A stretch of DNA of 64,000 nt from Acidimicrobiaceae bacterium (GTDB lineage: Bacteria; Actinomycetota; Acidimicrobiia; Acidimicrobiales; Ilumatobacteraceae): NCBI GenBank assembly GCA_947446815.1, contig CANFGT010000011.1, positions 1 through 64,000 of the forward strand. The letters are read 5' to 3'. The translations under genes were made by a program, and so were the position numbers. Shown here piece by piece: positions 34,373 through 44,857 of this stretch. Under the pieces are notes generated by a model. The model did no database searches. It saw only the letters and a list, made by a program, of their open reading frames with translations, and was not told the DNA's origin. Numbering within the stretch: position 1 is the stretch's first letter; every line of letters begins with the position of its first letter.

Positions 34373-37057
34373 ATGTTGTTGATGGCTCTTGACGGCAACT
34401 CTCTTGCGTACCGTGCGTTCTTTGCTTTGCCTGACGACATGACGAACGCAAGTGGACAAGTCACAAACTCGGTCTATGGCTTCACGACGATGTTGTTGAC
34501 GCTTATTAAGGATCACAAACCCGATGGCATCGCGGTTGTCTTTGACCGTCCCGAACCAACTTTTCGCCACGAAGCGATTGCGGAATACAAAGCACAACGC
34601 GAGAAGGCTCCTGAAATTCTTATTTCTCAGCTTGGCATCATTCGTGAGTTACTCAACGCAATGGGAATCCGATGGTTTGAACTCGCTGGGTTTGAAGGTG
34701 ATGACATCATCGCAACGTTGGCGACTCATGCAAATGACCAGGGTCATGACATCATCATCGTGACGGGCGATCGCGACAGCTACCAATTAGTGCAAGATCC
34801 TCATGTGCGTGTGTTGTACAACAAGCGTGGAGTAAGCGACTACGCCTTATATGACGAAGCTGGAATTTTGGAGCGCACGGGTGTAACACCGGCTCAATAC
34901 GCGGATTATGCAGCGTTGCGTGGAGACCCGAGCGACAACCTGGATGGCATTCCTGGTGTTGGTGAAAAGACTGCTGCAAAGCTGATCAATCAATACGGAA
35001 ATATTCACGACGTTGTTGCCGCGGCAGAGGCACAAACGCCAAAGTTAAAGGCCGGTTTGCTGGAACATGGCGAGCGCGTTATCCGTAACGCCGCAATCAT
35101 GGTGTTGAAGCGTGACGTCCCTATCGAAGTTGATCTCAACGCCCTCGCACCAAATCCCGATATTGGTGCGACGCTCAAGATGTTTGAGTTCCTTGAATTC
35201 AAAAATATGCCGAAACGTTTCAATGATGCAGTGACAACTAATGGTTGGTCGACACGTGGAGACGTTGTCGAAGTGCCCGCCGATGATCGTCCCGCTGTGA
35301 ATATCGTTCTTCATGAAGTGGACGTGCTGGACTCCGAGGCAAAAGCTCTTGCGGCTTTGTCCTCGTTAGTCGAATTAACTTTGGTTGCTCAATTTGCAGC
35401 AGAGCCTGGCCGTTCCGTTGTCGAAGGCATCGCAGTCGTACTAGACGCATCGCGCGGTTCTGTTGGTTATTTGCCTCGTGAAGTTGTGCTGTCTCCGAAA
35501 ATCTCCGCCATGCTTTCCTCGGCCCCTGCTGTTGTGATGCACGATGCCAAAAGCGTGATGCGTTCCTTGCTGGATGATGGGATTGATATCAAGTCGCTTC
35601 GTATGGATACTTCGATCGCTGCGTATCTCATCGACCCTTCACGTTCTAGTTATTCGCTCGTCGATGTTGCGTTGTCGCATCTCGGCTCTGCACCTGCTGC
35701 TGGAGTTGCGTCGGACGGACAATTTGACTTCGGCGGGCAAACAAGCGACGACAATGTGAGGGCAACCGCAGAGGCTGCTTTGTTTGTTTCTGCGCTGAAG
35801 CCCGTCTTGACCGCCAAATTGCAAGAAATTGCCAACACGAGTTTGTACAACGACATGGAGAATCCATTGGTTCATGTTCTGGCAAAGATGGAACATGTAG
35901 GAGTGGGAGTTGACCGGCTCGCGTTGGAATCCATCCGCAATCGTCTCGCTGATGAGACGGCAACGTTGACCACACAATTACGTGACATTGCTGGACGCGA
36001 ATTCAATCTGAATTCGCCAACTCAACTTCGAGAGATTCTGTACACCGACCACGGACTAACACCGGGCAAGAAGACGAAGACGGGGTACAGCACAGACGCG
36101 GCAACTCTCGAGAAACTTCATGACGAATGGCCAGAGTTCATTGGGCCATTGCTGCGGTATCGGGAGATTGAAAAGTTGCGCTCTACCTATGGTGAGGGTC
36201 TGATCAACGAAATTGCTGCAGATGGACGTATTCATGCCACGTTCAATCAAACCGTGGCGCGTACTGGTCGTCTGAGTAGCGATAAGCCAAACCTGCACAA
36301 CATTCCCGTCCGTAGCGATGAAGGTCGGGTATTTCGCACAGCATTTGTTGCGCCGAAGGGATGGTCACTTCTCGTGGCCGACTACAACCAAATTGAACTC
36401 CGCTGTATCGCCCATCTAGCTAATGACCCCGGTTTGGTCAGTGCATTTACAGCAGGGGAGGACATTCACCGGTCCACTGCCGCACGAGTTTTTGGTGTGC
36501 AGCCAGAGGACGTCACTCATGATCAACGTTCAAAAGCGAAGATGGTTTCGTACGGACTCGCCTACGGAATGGAGGCGTACGGGTTGAGCCAACGTCTTGC
36601 TATTTCTGTCGGCGAAGCTTCAGGAATTCTCGATGCTTATTTCGAAGCGTTTCCTAACGTGAAGCAATACATGGACGATGCAATTCATCAGGCTCGTCAG
36701 GTGGGATACACCGAAACCTTGTTTGGTCGTCGCCGCCATATCGAAGAACTAATGAGTGACAATTTCCGAGTGCGTCAAGCTGGCGAGCGGCAAGCAATGA
36801 ACGCCGCCATCCAGGGATTGGCTGCAGATATTTTCAAGATTGCACTGGTCCGAATAGACAAGGCTCTGACAAAAGCCAAAGTGCAAGCGCGAGTGGTTTT
36901 GCAAGTGCATGACGAAGTCATCGTTGAAGTGCCTGACGACGAAAAGGACATTGTCGGTCCGCTCGTCTTAGACATTATGAAAGCGGCTGCAGATTTGAAT
37001 GTTCCACTTGAAGTGAATGCTGCATGGGGTCCGACATGGGCCGACGCAAAAGGATAA
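34373..37057 (+). CDS. polA: DNA polymerase I
   Basis: The 894-residue protein has a 5' nuclease domain (residues 1-290: LMALDGNSLAYRAFFAL, FEGDDIIATLA, GDPSDNLDGIPGVGEKTA). A central 3'-5' exonuclease-like domain and a polymerase domain follow. Polymerase motif A is LLVADYNQIELR, motif B RSKAKMVSYGLAYGMEAYG and motif C QVHDEVIVEV. In the exonuclease region the DxE metal-binding pair is replaced (VAQFAAE), so proofreading is probably absent, as in mycobacterial and Taq Pol I. It is 13 bases downstream of the ANTAR regulator. Confidence 0.97.
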   Translation: MLLMALDGNSLAYRAFFALPDDMTNASGQVTNSVYGFTTMLLTLIKDHKPDGIAVVFDRPEPTFRHEAIAEYKAQREKAPEILISQLGIIRELLNAMGIRWFELAGFEGDDIIATLATHANDQGHDIIIVTGDRDSYQLVQDPHVRVLYNKRGVSDYALYDEAGILERTGVTPAQYADYAALRGDPSDNLDGIPGVGEKTAAKLINQYGNIHDVVAAAEAQTPKLKAGLLEHGERVIRNAAIMVLKRDVPIEVDLNALAPNPDIGATLKMFEFLEFKNMPKRFNDAVTTNGWSTRGDVVEVPADDRPAVNIVLHEVDVLDSEAKALAALSSLVELTLVAQFAAEPGRSVVEGIAVVLDASRGSVGYLPREVVLSPKISAMLSSAPAVVMHDAKSVMRSLLDDGIDIKSLRMDTSIAAYLIDPSRSSYSLVDVALSHLGSAPAAGVASDGQFDFGGQTSDDNVRATAEAALFVSALKPVLTAKLQEIANTSLYNDMENPLVHVLAKMEHVGVGVDRLALESIRNRLADETATLTTQLRDIAGREFNLNSPTQLREILYTDHGLTPGKKTKTGYSTDAATLEKLHDEWPEFIGPLLRYREIEKLRSTYGEGLINEIAADGRIHATFNQTVARTGRLSSDKPNLHNIPVRSDEGRVFRTAFVAPKGWSLLVADYNQIELRCIAHLANDPGLVSAFTAGEDIHRSTAARVFGVQPEDVTHDQRSKAKMVSYGLAYGMEAYGLSQRLAISVGEASGILDAYFEAFPNVKQYMDDAIHQARQVGYTETLFGRRRHIEELMSDNFRVRQAGERQAMNAAIQGLAADIFKIALVRIDKALTKAKVQARVVLQVHDEVIVEVPDDEKDIVGPLVLDIMKAAADLNVPLEVNAAWGPTWADAKG

Positions 37058-37063
37058 AAGCGA

Positions 37064-37795
37064 GTGGCTGACCACTGGTTTGAACCCATTGCCGATCACA
37101 TGGGCGCTGCGTACCTGCGGTACACATTCACCTTAGGGACAGCGCAAGAGATTGATCATGTGGTCAGCGAGTTGGGGTTAGAGCCCGGAATGCGCGTGCT
37201 GGATGTCGGGTGTGGTCCAGGTCGTCACGCATATGAATTGGCCCGACGAGGCATCTCTGTCCATGGGATAGATATCAGCCAGACCTTTGTTGACGTTGCT
37301 GAGAAGGAGGCGCCAGCGGGTGCCACGTTCCAGCGGATGGATGCTCGAGCAATGCCGTTTGAAGCGGAGTTCGACGCCGTTATCTGTTTATGTCAAGGGG
37401 CATTCGGGATGATGACCGTCAACGGACATGACAGTGATGTTTTGAAAGGAATCTCACGGGCATTGAGGCCTGGTGGTGGCCTCGCGATGTCGGCTTTCAA
37501 CGCTTATTTCGCTGTGAAATACCATGAGAAGGCAACTTTTGATGCGGATGCAGGGGTATCCCATGAAAAAACAGAAGTGAAGGACCAGACAGGAAAATCG
37601 AAAGAGGTCGACCTGTGGACGGGTTGCTACACGCCTCGCGAGTTGCGGCTGTTGCTCTCAGGGGTCGATTTGGAAGTGAAGAGCATTTCTAGTGTTGAGC
37701 CCGGTGCGTACGGAAACGCAGTGCCGTCCATGGAAAGTCCTGAATTTCTGGTGATAGCGTTTGCAACGCCCATCCAACGGTTGGGTACCCGCTAG
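37064..37795 (+). CDS. Class I SAM-dependent methyltransferase
   Basis: The 243-residue protein has motif I VLDVGCGPGRHAYELARRG near residue 45, an acidic residue after strand 2 (VHGIDIS) and a motif 4-like VICLCQGAFGMM. The substrate is unknown. It starts with GTG six bases after the polA stop and belongs to the same transcription unit. Its stop codon lies inside a 14-base perfect palindrome. Confidence 0.85.
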   Translation: MADHWFEPIADHMGAAYLRYTFTLGTAQEIDHVVSELGLEPGMRVLDVGCGPGRHAYELARRGISVHGIDISQTFVDVAEKEAPAGATFQRMDARAMPFEAEFDAVICLCQGAFGMMTVNGHDSDVLKGISRALRPGGGLAMSAFNAYFAVKYHEKATFDADAGVSHEKTEVKDQTGKSKEVDLWTGCYTPRELRLLLSGVDLEVKSISSVEPGAYGNAVPSMESPEFLVIAFATPIQRLGTR

Positions 37796-37800
37796 CGGGT
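37787..37800. repeat. 14-base perfect palindrome before rpsA
   Basis: ACCCGCTAGCGGGT is fully self-complementary and contains the TAG stop of the preceding methyltransferase. It has no loop and no T-run, so it is not a standard terminator. It could be a protein-binding site or part of the rpsA leader structure. Confidence 0.5.
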
Positions 37801-37868
37801 TCCATCGATATACCTATCCATTTCGAAAGACCAATTCCTTGTCCGACGCAACACTTACTTCCGCCCCT

Positions 37869-39146
37869 ATGGGAACCTTCGACGCGGAAGGCAACTACAC
37901 ACCTCGTCAGATCACAGAACGTGATCTCCCCACCACCTTCGCTGATGCCATTGAAGGCACCATGGTGGAACTCAAAGACGGTCAGCTTGTTACAGGCACC
38001 GTCGTCAAGATTGATCGCGATGGAGTGTTGCTGGAATTTGGTTACAAAACCGAAGGCGTGATTCCTACACGTGAACTCGCCATCAAAAATGATGTTGACC
38101 CACACACAGTTGTGAAGCTCGGCGAAAAAGTCGAAGCGCTTGTTCTTACTCTTGAAGACAAGGAAGGACGCCTCGTTCTTTCAAAGAAGCGTGCCCAGTA
38201 TGAAAAGGCTTGGGGCGAAATCGAAAAGAAGAAGGAAAACGACGGCGTTGTTCACGGAACCGTCATTGAAGTTGTCAAGGGTGGCCTCATCGTTGACATC
38301 GGACTTCGCGGATTCCTTCCTGCTTCTCTTGTTGAACTCCGCCGCGTGCGTGACCTTCAGCCGTACATCGGTCAGACAATCGACGCGAAGATCATCGAGC
38401 TCGACCGCAACCGCAACAACGTTGTGTTGTCACGTCGTGCATTCCTCGAAGAGAACCAGAAGGAAACGCGCGACGATTTCCTCAACAACCTCAAGTCTGG
38501 CGAAATCCGCCACGGAAAGATTTCTTCGGTTGTCGCCTTCGGTGCATTCGTGGATCTCGGTGGAATGGACGGACTCATTCACGTGTCCGAGCTCTCTTGG
38601 AAGCATGTTGAGCATCCATCACAGGTTGTTCAGATTGGTGACGAAGTCACCGTTCAGGTTCTCGATGTTGACTTCAGCCGCGAGCGCATCAGCCTCTCGT
38701 TGAAGGCCACACAGCAAGACCCATGGCAAGAGTTTGCCGGCAGCCACGAAGTTGGCCAGTTGGTCTATGGCCGCGTGACAAAGCTTGTTCCTTTCGGTGC
38801 ATTCGTCCAGGTGGGCGACGGAATCGAAGGTCTCGTACACATCTCCGAAATGTCAGCTCACCACGTCGAGTCGGCAGAGCAAGTTGTGACACCAGGTGAA
38901 GAACTCTGGGTCAAGATCATTGATCTCGACCTTGCACGTCGTCGTATCTCGATCTCCATCAAGCAGGCAGCTGAGGGTGGCGAACTCGCCGCTGAGTACC
39001 AGGGCCAGTTCGAAGTTGACGAGCACGGCAACTGGGTCGGTGGCGATGACACCGAGCGCGAAGCTGCATGGGCTGAGTACTACAAGGAATACGGTCAGCC
39101 AGGCGAAGAGGGTGCAACTCCTGCACCTGAAGCTGAGCAGGCCTAA
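37869..39146 (+). CDS. rpsA: 30S ribosomal protein S1
   Basis: Counting from the ATG at 37869 the product has 425 residues with four S1 RNA-binding domains. Examples are VKIDRDGVLLEFGYKTEGVI, VVKGGLIVDIGLRGFLPASL, VAFGAFVDLGGMDGLIHVSE and LVPFGAFVQVGDGIEGLVHI. An acidic Glu-rich tail ends the protein. S1 recruits mRNA to the ribosome. The start is uncertain: a TTG at 37839 is also in frame and neither has a good ribosome site. The four-domain length is usual for Actinobacteria, against six in E. coli. Confidence 0.95.
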   Translation: MGTFDAEGNYTPRQITERDLPTTFADAIEGTMVELKDGQLVTGTVVKIDRDGVLLEFGYKTEGVIPTRELAIKNDVDPHTVVKLGEKVEALVLTLEDKEGRLVLSKKRAQYEKAWGEIEKKKENDGVVHGTVIEVVKGGLIVDIGLRGFLPASLVELRRVRDLQPYIGQTIDAKIIELDRNRNNVVLSRRAFLEENQKETRDDFLNNLKSGEIRHGKISSVVAFGAFVDLGGMDGLIHVSELSWKHVEHPSQVVQIGDEVTVQVLDVDFSRERISLSLKATQQDPWQEFAGSHEVGQLVYGRVTKLVPFGAFVQVGDGIEGLVHISEMSAHHVESAEQVVTPGEELWVKIIDLDLARRRISISIKQAAEGGELAAEYQGQFEVDEHGNWVGGDDTEREAAWAEYYKEYGQPGEEGATPAPEAEQA

Positions 39147-39160
39147 GTCTTTCTCACGCC

Positions 39161-39811
39161 ATGATCCTGATCGGTCTCACCGGTGGGATTGGCTCTGGCA
39201 AATCCACCGTTTCGTCTTTGTTGGCGAAACATGGTGCGGTCATTATCGACGCTGACGCCATCACGCGTGAGCTACAGGCTCCTGGAGCCCCTTTGCTCAC
39301 GGTGTTAGCCGAGCGTTTCGGCGCCCATATTCTTGATACTGAAGGCGGCCTCATTCGTGAGGAACTCGCAAAGATTGCATTTAGTGACCCTGACGCTCTG
39401 AAGGATCTCAACAAGATTGTGCATCCGGCAGTAGCGAAAGAGATGGACCGTCGTATGACTGAGGTGCGAGATACGGACAAGGTTGTGGTCTTGGATATCC
39501 CATTGTTGGCCGAAAATCCACGGAAGGGCTTGTGCGGGGTCGTTGTTGTTGATGTTCCTGTTGATGTTGCAGTGTCGCGTTTAACTGAATTCCGCGGAAT
39601 GAAGGAAGACGATGCCCGTTCACGAATTGCAAAGCAGGCGTCTCGTGAGGAGCGTCTGAAGATTGCTGATCAGGTGATTGATAACTCTGGGGACTTGTCT
39701 ACTTTGTCGACGCAAGTCGACGCGGTGTGGGCGTGGGCTGCGCAATTGCCGCCTGCTGTCCACGATGCGGGTTCCCGTGAGGGTGACGAATCTGCGACTG
39801 ACAAGTCCTGA
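39161..39811 (+). CDS. coaE: Dephospho-CoA kinase
   Basis: The 216-residue P-loop kinase has [17 protein letters not shown] at residue 5, [13 protein letters not shown] near 30 and [10 protein letters not shown] near 108. It phosphorylates dephospho-CoA, the last step of CoA synthesis. It lies 14 bases after rpsA; rpsA-coaE-uvrB is a conserved actinobacterial order. The mycobacterial C-terminal GrpB-like extension is absent. Confidence 0.95.
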   Translation: MILIGLTGGIGSGKSTVSSLLAKHGAVIIDADAITRELQAPGAPLLTVLAERFGAHILDTEGGLIREELAKIAFSDPDALKDLNKIVHPAVAKEMDRRMTEVRDTDKVVVLDIPLLAENPRKGLCGVVVVDVPVDVAVSRLTEFRGMKEDDARSRIAKQASREERLKIADQVIDNSGDLSTLSTQVDAVWAWAAQLPPAVHDAGSREGDESATDKS

Positions 39812-39837
39812 CTCTTCCTGTCGGTACCATTCATTCC

Positions 39838-41859
39838 ATGCCGGCCTTTGAAGTTGTCTCACAGTTTCAACCCGCTGGCGACCAGCCAACGGCTATTGCC
39901 GAATTAAGTGCGGGCATTGAAGCCGGTGAGCGCTTCCAAACTCTGTTGGGTATTACCGGGTCGGGTAAGTCTGCAACCATTGCATGGACAATCGAGAAGA
40001 CGCAGAGGGCAACACTGATCCTCGCTCCGAACAAGAGTCTCGCTGCACAGCTTGCATCGGAGATGAAAGAGTTCTTTCCGAATAACCGTGTTGAGTTCTT
40101 CGTTAGTTATTACGACTACTACCAGCCAGAGGCGTACATCCCGTCCAGCGATACGTACATTGAGAAAGACTCCTCAATTAACGAAGAGATCGATCGATTG
40201 CGCCACTCTGCCACGGCAGCGCTGTTAACACGCAATGACACCATTGTTGTGGCCAGTGTTTCTTGCATTTACGGAATGGGTGACCCTGCGGAATATCGGG
40301 GACAGTTGTTGGAGTTGCATATGGGGGTTGACTACGACCAGCGCAGCATTCTGCGTCGTCTTGTAGAGCTTCAATACGATCGCAACGACATGACTTTAGG
40401 CCGTGGCAATTTCCGCGTGCGTGGTGACACGGTGGAAATTCACCCGAGGTATGAAGAGAATGTTCTTCGTGTCGAGATGTTTGGTGACACGGTCGACAGG
40501 ATCACTCTTATTGATGTCCTCACCGGAGAGACTCTGCAAGAACTGAATGAAGTCGTGGTATTTCCCGCCACTCACTACGTAGCGGGTGATGAGCGTTTGC
40601 GTAAGGCTGTGTCGGGTATTGAGTTGGAGCTGCAGCAACAGCTTGCCCTCTTTGAATCGCAAGGCAAGTTACTCGAGGCTCAGCGTCTTCGTATGCGAAC
40701 GCAGTACGACCTTGAGATGATCCAAGAGATGGGATATTGCAATGGCATTGAGAATTACTCAATGCATATTGACGGTCGCCAGCCAGGAGAGCCCCCATTC
40801 ACACTCCTTGATTATTTCCCTCAAGATTTCTTGTTGATCATTGACGAGAGTCATGTGGCCGTCCCTCAATTGCATGCGCAATATGCAGGGGACCGCAGTC
40901 GTAAAGACACTTTGGTAGAGCATGGGTTCCGTCTGCCGAGCGCTCGTGATAACCGTCCATTGAAGTTTGAAGAAACTATTGAGCGCATTAATCAAGGCAT
41001 TTTCATGTCGGCAACTCCCGCCGCATTTGAGCTCAAACACAGCACAAAGATTGTTGAACAAATTGTGCGACCGACAGGTCTTGTCGACCCTGAAGTAATT
41101 GTGCGTCCAACAAAGGGACAGATTGACGACATCATCGAAATGGTGCGTGGGCGTGTCGACATCGGTGATCGTGTGCTCATCACCACCCTGACCAAAAAGA
41201 TGGCAGAAGACCTCACTGACTATTTGCTGGAACAGGGCCTGAATGTTCGCTATCTGCATAGCAACATCGACACGTTGCAGCGCATCGAAATTTTGCGCGG
41301 CCTTCGTCTCGGCGAGTTCGATGTCCTCGTGGGCATCAATCTTTTGCGTGAAGGTCTAGACCTCCCTGAAGTGTCTCTGGTCGCAATTTTGGATGCCGAC
41401 AAAGAAGGGTTCCTGCGTAGCGAGACGTCTCTCATTCAGATGATTGGACGTGCTGCTCGAAATGTTGCGGGTCAGGTCGTGATGTATGCCGACAAGATCA
41501 CACCGTCGATGGAGCGGGCAATCGGAGAGACAAAGCGCCGTCGTGAAACGCAGATTGCGTACAACTTGGAACACGGCATCAATCCACAAACGATTCGTAA
41601 GGCTGTGGGGGACATCTTGTCGGTGATTACCGGCAGCGACGGAACTGCTCCGGTGCCTGGCAAGGGCCAGCGACGTAACCGCGAGCGCGACAAGGTGAAA
41701 GCTGAGATCAAAACACTGCCTCAGCAGGAATTGCAGAGGCTCATTCAGACTCTGGAAGATGAGATGAATGAAGCGGCAGTTGACCTCAAATTTGAGTATG
41801 CCGCACGTCTCAGAGACGAAATCCATGACTTGCGTCGGGAACTTCGTGACGCCAAGTAG
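39838..41859 (+). CDS. uvrB: UvrABC system protein B
   Basis: The 673-residue helicase-like damage verifier has Walker [15 protein letters not shown] near residue 37, the beta-hairpin [14 protein letters not shown] near 90, a DESH box IIDESHV near 340 and QMIGRAARN near 540. A C-terminal UVR motif that binds UvrC ends the protein ([19 protein letters not shown]). It acts with the uvrA and uvrC genes that follow directly. Confidence 0.98.
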   Translation: MPAFEVVSQFQPAGDQPTAIAELSAGIEAGERFQTLLGITGSGKSATIAWTIEKTQRATLILAPNKSLAAQLASEMKEFFPNNRVEFFVSYYDYYQPEAYIPSSDTYIEKDSSINEEIDRLRHSATAALLTRNDTIVVASVSCIYGMGDPAEYRGQLLELHMGVDYDQRSILRRLVELQYDRNDMTLGRGNFRVRGDTVEIHPRYEENVLRVEMFGDTVDRITLIDVLTGETLQELNEVVVFPATHYVAGDERLRKAVSGIELELQQQLALFESQGKLLEAQRLRMRTQYDLEMIQEMGYCNGIENYSMHIDGRQPGEPPFTLLDYFPQDFLLIIDESHVAVPQLHAQYAGDRSRKDTLVEHGFRLPSARDNRPLKFEETIERINQGIFMSATPAAFELKHSTKIVEQIVRPTGLVDPEVIVRPTKGQIDDIIEMVRGRVDIGDRVLITTLTKKMAEDLTDYLLEQGLNVRYLHSNIDTLQRIEILRGLRLGEFDVLVGINLLREGLDLPEVSLVAILDADKEGFLRSETSLIQMIGRAARNVAGQVVMYADKITPSMERAIGETKRRRETQIAYNLEHGINPQTIRKAVGDILSVITGSDGTAPVPGKGQRRNRERDKVKAEIKTLPQQELQRLIQTLEDEMNEAAVDLKFEYAARLRDEIHDLRRELRDAK

Positions 41860-41879
41860 CAACTAGGTAACCTCGGTAC

Positions 41880-44855
41880 GTGGCTGAGAAAATAATCGTC
41901 CGCGGTGCCCGCGAACACAATCTAAAGAACATCAGTCTTGAGTTGCCTCGCGACAAACTCATTGTGTTCACCGGACTTTCCGGAAGCGGAAAAAGTTCGC
42001 TCGCCTTCGACACCATTTATGCAGAGGGACAACGTCGATACGTTGAAAGCTTGTCCGCCTATGCGCGTCAGTTCCTTGGCCAGATGGATAAGCCTGATGT
42101 TGATGTCATCGAGGGTCTGAGCCCCGCCATCTCTATTGATCAAAAGTCAGCTTCTCGTAACCCGCGTTCAACTGTTGGAACGATTACAGAGATCTATGAC
42201 TATTTGCGATTGCTGTATGCGCGCATTGGCGTTCAGCATTGTCCAGATGACGGAACCAAACTGCAACGTCAAACTCCATCGCAAATTGTTGATCGCATCA
42301 TGAAGTTTGAAGAAGGAACTCGCTTCCAGGTCTTGGCTCCAGTTGTGCGAGGTCGTAAAGGCGAATACGACACGCTTCTTGCTGACCTTGCTGGTCAAGG
42401 TTTTGTGCGTGCACGCATTGACGGTGAAGTGCGAGACATCGCTGAGTTCTTGGCATCGGGTGAAAAATTGGCTCGATATGAGAATCACTCCATTGACATC
42501 GTCGTGGACCGTCTTGTTCGCCGTGATGACATTGACCGTCGTCTAACAGACTCTTTGGAGACTGCTCTCAAGCTTGCAGACGGAGTTGCTGGTGTGGAGC
42601 TCGTCGGCAAAGAGGGCGAGGAGAGCGAGACACTTACCTTCAGTCAACATCTGGCTTGTCCGAAATGTGATGCAAGTTTTGATGAGCCGGCACCCCGTAA
42701 CTTCTCTTTCAACTCTCCTTATGGAGCGTGTGAGAACTGTGACGGCTTGGGTACGAAATTTGAAGTTGATCCCGAATTAGTGATTCCAGATCCTTCGATG
42801 AGTCTTCGTGATGGGGCTTTAGCTCCGTGGCGCAGTGCACACACTCAATACTTCCATCGCATGCTGGTCGCATTGGCTGAACAAGAAGAGATCGATATTG
42901 ATAAGCCTTGGTCCAAGGTGCCTGCAAAACATCAGAAACTTGTTTTGCACGGCAAGGCCGGCGCTATGCAGGTGAAGTATCGCAACCGTTTTGGTAAGAC
43001 AAGACAGTTCAGTACGTCTTATGAAGGTGTAATCCCATGGATTAAGCGCCGCCATGTAGATGCTGAAAGCGACTGGACTCGCGAACAGTTCGAGACCTAC
43101 ATGCGTGAAGTGCCGTGCCCGGTCTGTGAAGGGGCTCGTCTCAAGCCCAGTTCACTTGCTGTCACAGTGAATGACAAGCACATTTCTGCAGTGTGTGACA
43201 TGTCGATTGGGGAATCATCTTCGTTTCTTTCTGGGTTGACCCTTAGCGATCGTGACGCAATGATTGCCGAGCGCATTACAAAAGAAATTAATGCCCGCCT
43301 TGGATTCTTGTTGGACGTTGGACTCGATTACCTCACTTTGTCGCGATCAGCTGGCACATTGGCTGGAGGTGAAGCGCAACGTATTCGACTTGCCAGTCAG
43401 ATTGGTTCTGGTCTTGTGGGTACTTTGTACGTGTTGGACGAACCGAGCATCGGTCTTCACCAACGTGATAACCGTCGCCTCATTGAAACATTGATCCGTT
43501 TGCGTGATCTTGGCAACACCGTGATTGTTGTTGAGCATGATGAGGAAACGATCAAAGAAAGTGACTGGATCGTCGACATCGGCCCGGGAGCTGGTGAACA
43601 TGGTGGTGAAGTTGTCTACAGCGGACCTGTTCCGGGAATTTCTAAAGCGAAGGATTCCATAACTGGTCGCTACTTGACTGGGAAAGCATCGATTGCTGTG
43701 CCTGAGGTTCGCCGTGCTCCAAACGGAGAAGTCATCACTATTCGAGGTGCGCGAGAACACAATTTGCAAGACCTTGATGTTGAGGTGCCGTTGGGATGCT
43801 TTGTTGCAGTGACGGGTGTGTCCGGCAGTGGCAAGAGCACTTTGATTCGTGACATTTTGTTGCCAGCGATGATGCAACGCATCTACAAGAGCAAGATGGC
43901 GCCCGGAAAACATCGCACGGTCGAGGGTATTGATGCGATCGACAAGGTGATTGACATGGACCAGTCACCGATTGGTCGTACTCCTCGTTCTAATCCCGCC
44001 ACATACACGGGAGTCTTCGACTCGATCCGTAAATTGTTTGCGGCGGCACCGGAATCAAAAGTTCGCGGTTATCAGCCAGGTCGTTTCAGTTTCAACGTGG
44101 CAGGCGGTCGTTGCGAGGCGTGTTCAGGTGACGGAACAATCAAGATTGAAATGCATTTCTTGCCCGATGTTTATGTGCCATGTGAAGTGTGCAAGGGCAA
44201 TCGTTATAACCGTGACACTTTGGAGATTTCTTTCAAGGGTAAGAACATTGCTGAAGTTCTCAATATGCCTATCTCTGAGGCCCTTGAATTCTTCTCAAAC
44301 CAACCATCTATCGCACGACATATGCAGACGTTGGTGGACGTTGGGCTTGGCTATGTTCGCCTCGGGCAATCCGCGCCGACGTTGTCTGGCGGTGAGGCAC
44401 AGCGCGTGAAACTTGCGAGCGAATTGGCGAAACGCTCCACGGGACACACCATGTATTTGTTAGATGAGCCGACGACGGGTCTGCACTTCGAAGATGTTCG
44501 CCGCCTGTTGACTGTGTTGTCTCGCTTGGTGGATCAAGGAAACACGGTTCTTGTGATTGAGCACAATCTTGATGTCATTAAGACTGCTGACTGGCTTATT
44601 GATATGGGTCCTGAAGGCGGCAATGGAGGCGGAACCATCGTGGGTACGGGTACCCCCGAAGAAATTGCCAGTATCGGTGAAAGCCATACCGGTCGCTACT
44701 TGGCTCCTCTGTTGGGAATGGCTGAGCCGAAAATGTCTTCGACCGCAAAAAAGGTCTCAGCCAAGAAGGGTGCAACAAAGAGGGCTGCCGCTACGAAGCC
44801 TGCGCCCAAGAAGAAGCCTGCCGTCTCAAAAACTCCGGTGAAGCCGAAGAAATAA
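41880..44855 (+). CDS. uvrA: UvrABC system protein A with basic C-terminal tail
   Basis: The protein has 991 residues. Two ABC ATPase modules carry Walker A sequences [15 protein letters not shown] and [14 protein letters not shown] and signature motifs [12 protein letters not shown] and [12 protein letters not shown]. Zinc modules contain [12 protein letters not shown] and CEACSGDG with CEVCKG. UvrA scans DNA for lesions. After the normal end ([13 protein letters not shown]) about 45 residues rich in Lys, Ala, Pro and Thr are added, resembling histone H1-like tails. The start is GTG at 41880. Confidence 0.97.
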   Translation: MAEKIIVRGAREHNLKNISLELPRDKLIVFTGLSGSGKSSLAFDTIYAEGQRRYVESLSAYARQFLGQMDKPDVDVIEGLSPAISIDQKSASRNPRSTVGTITEIYDYLRLLYARIGVQHCPDDGTKLQRQTPSQIVDRIMKFEEGTRFQVLAPVVRGRKGEYDTLLADLAGQGFVRARIDGEVRDIAEFLASGEKLARYENHSIDIVVDRLVRRDDIDRRLTDSLETALKLADGVAGVELVGKEGEESETLTFSQHLACPKCDASFDEPAPRNFSFNSPYGACENCDGLGTKFEVDPELVIPDPSMSLRDGALAPWRSAHTQYFHRMLVALAEQEEIDIDKPWSKVPAKHQKLVLHGKAGAMQVKYRNRFGKTRQFSTSYEGVIPWIKRRHVDAESDWTREQFETYMREVPCPVCEGARLKPSSLAVTVNDKHISAVCDMSIGESSSFLSGLTLSDRDAMIAERITKEINARLGFLLDVGLDYLTLSRSAGTLAGGEAQRIRLASQIGSGLVGTLYVLDEPSIGLHQRDNRRLIETLIRLRDLGNTVIVVEHDEETIKESDWIVDIGPGAGEHGGEVVYSGPVPGISKAKDSITGRYLTGKASIAVPEVRRAPNGEVITIRGAREHNLQDLDVEVPLGCFVAVTGVSGSGKSTLIRDILLPAMMQRIYKSKMAPGKHRTVEGIDAIDKVIDMDQSPIGRTPRSNPATYTGVFDSIRKLFAAAPESKVRGYQPGRFSFNVAGGRCEACSGDGTIKIEMHFLPDVYVPCEVCKGNRYNRDTLEISFKGKNIAEVLNMPISEALEFFSNQPSIARHMQTLVDVGLGYVRLGQSAPTLSGGEAQRVKLASELAKRSTGHTMYLLDEPTTGLHFEDVRRLLTVLSRLVDQGNTVLVIEHNLDVIKTADWLIDMGPEGGNGGGTIVGTGTPEEIASIGESHTGRYLAPLLGMAEPKMSSTAKKVSAKKGATKRAAATKPAPKKKPAVSKTPVKPKK

Positions 44856-44857
44856 CA

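Noticed and set aside
34373-37057. Proofreading activity for DNA polymerase I
   Set aside because: The exonuclease region is present in length but its metal-binding DxE is missing. This is common in actinobacterial Pol I and not novel.
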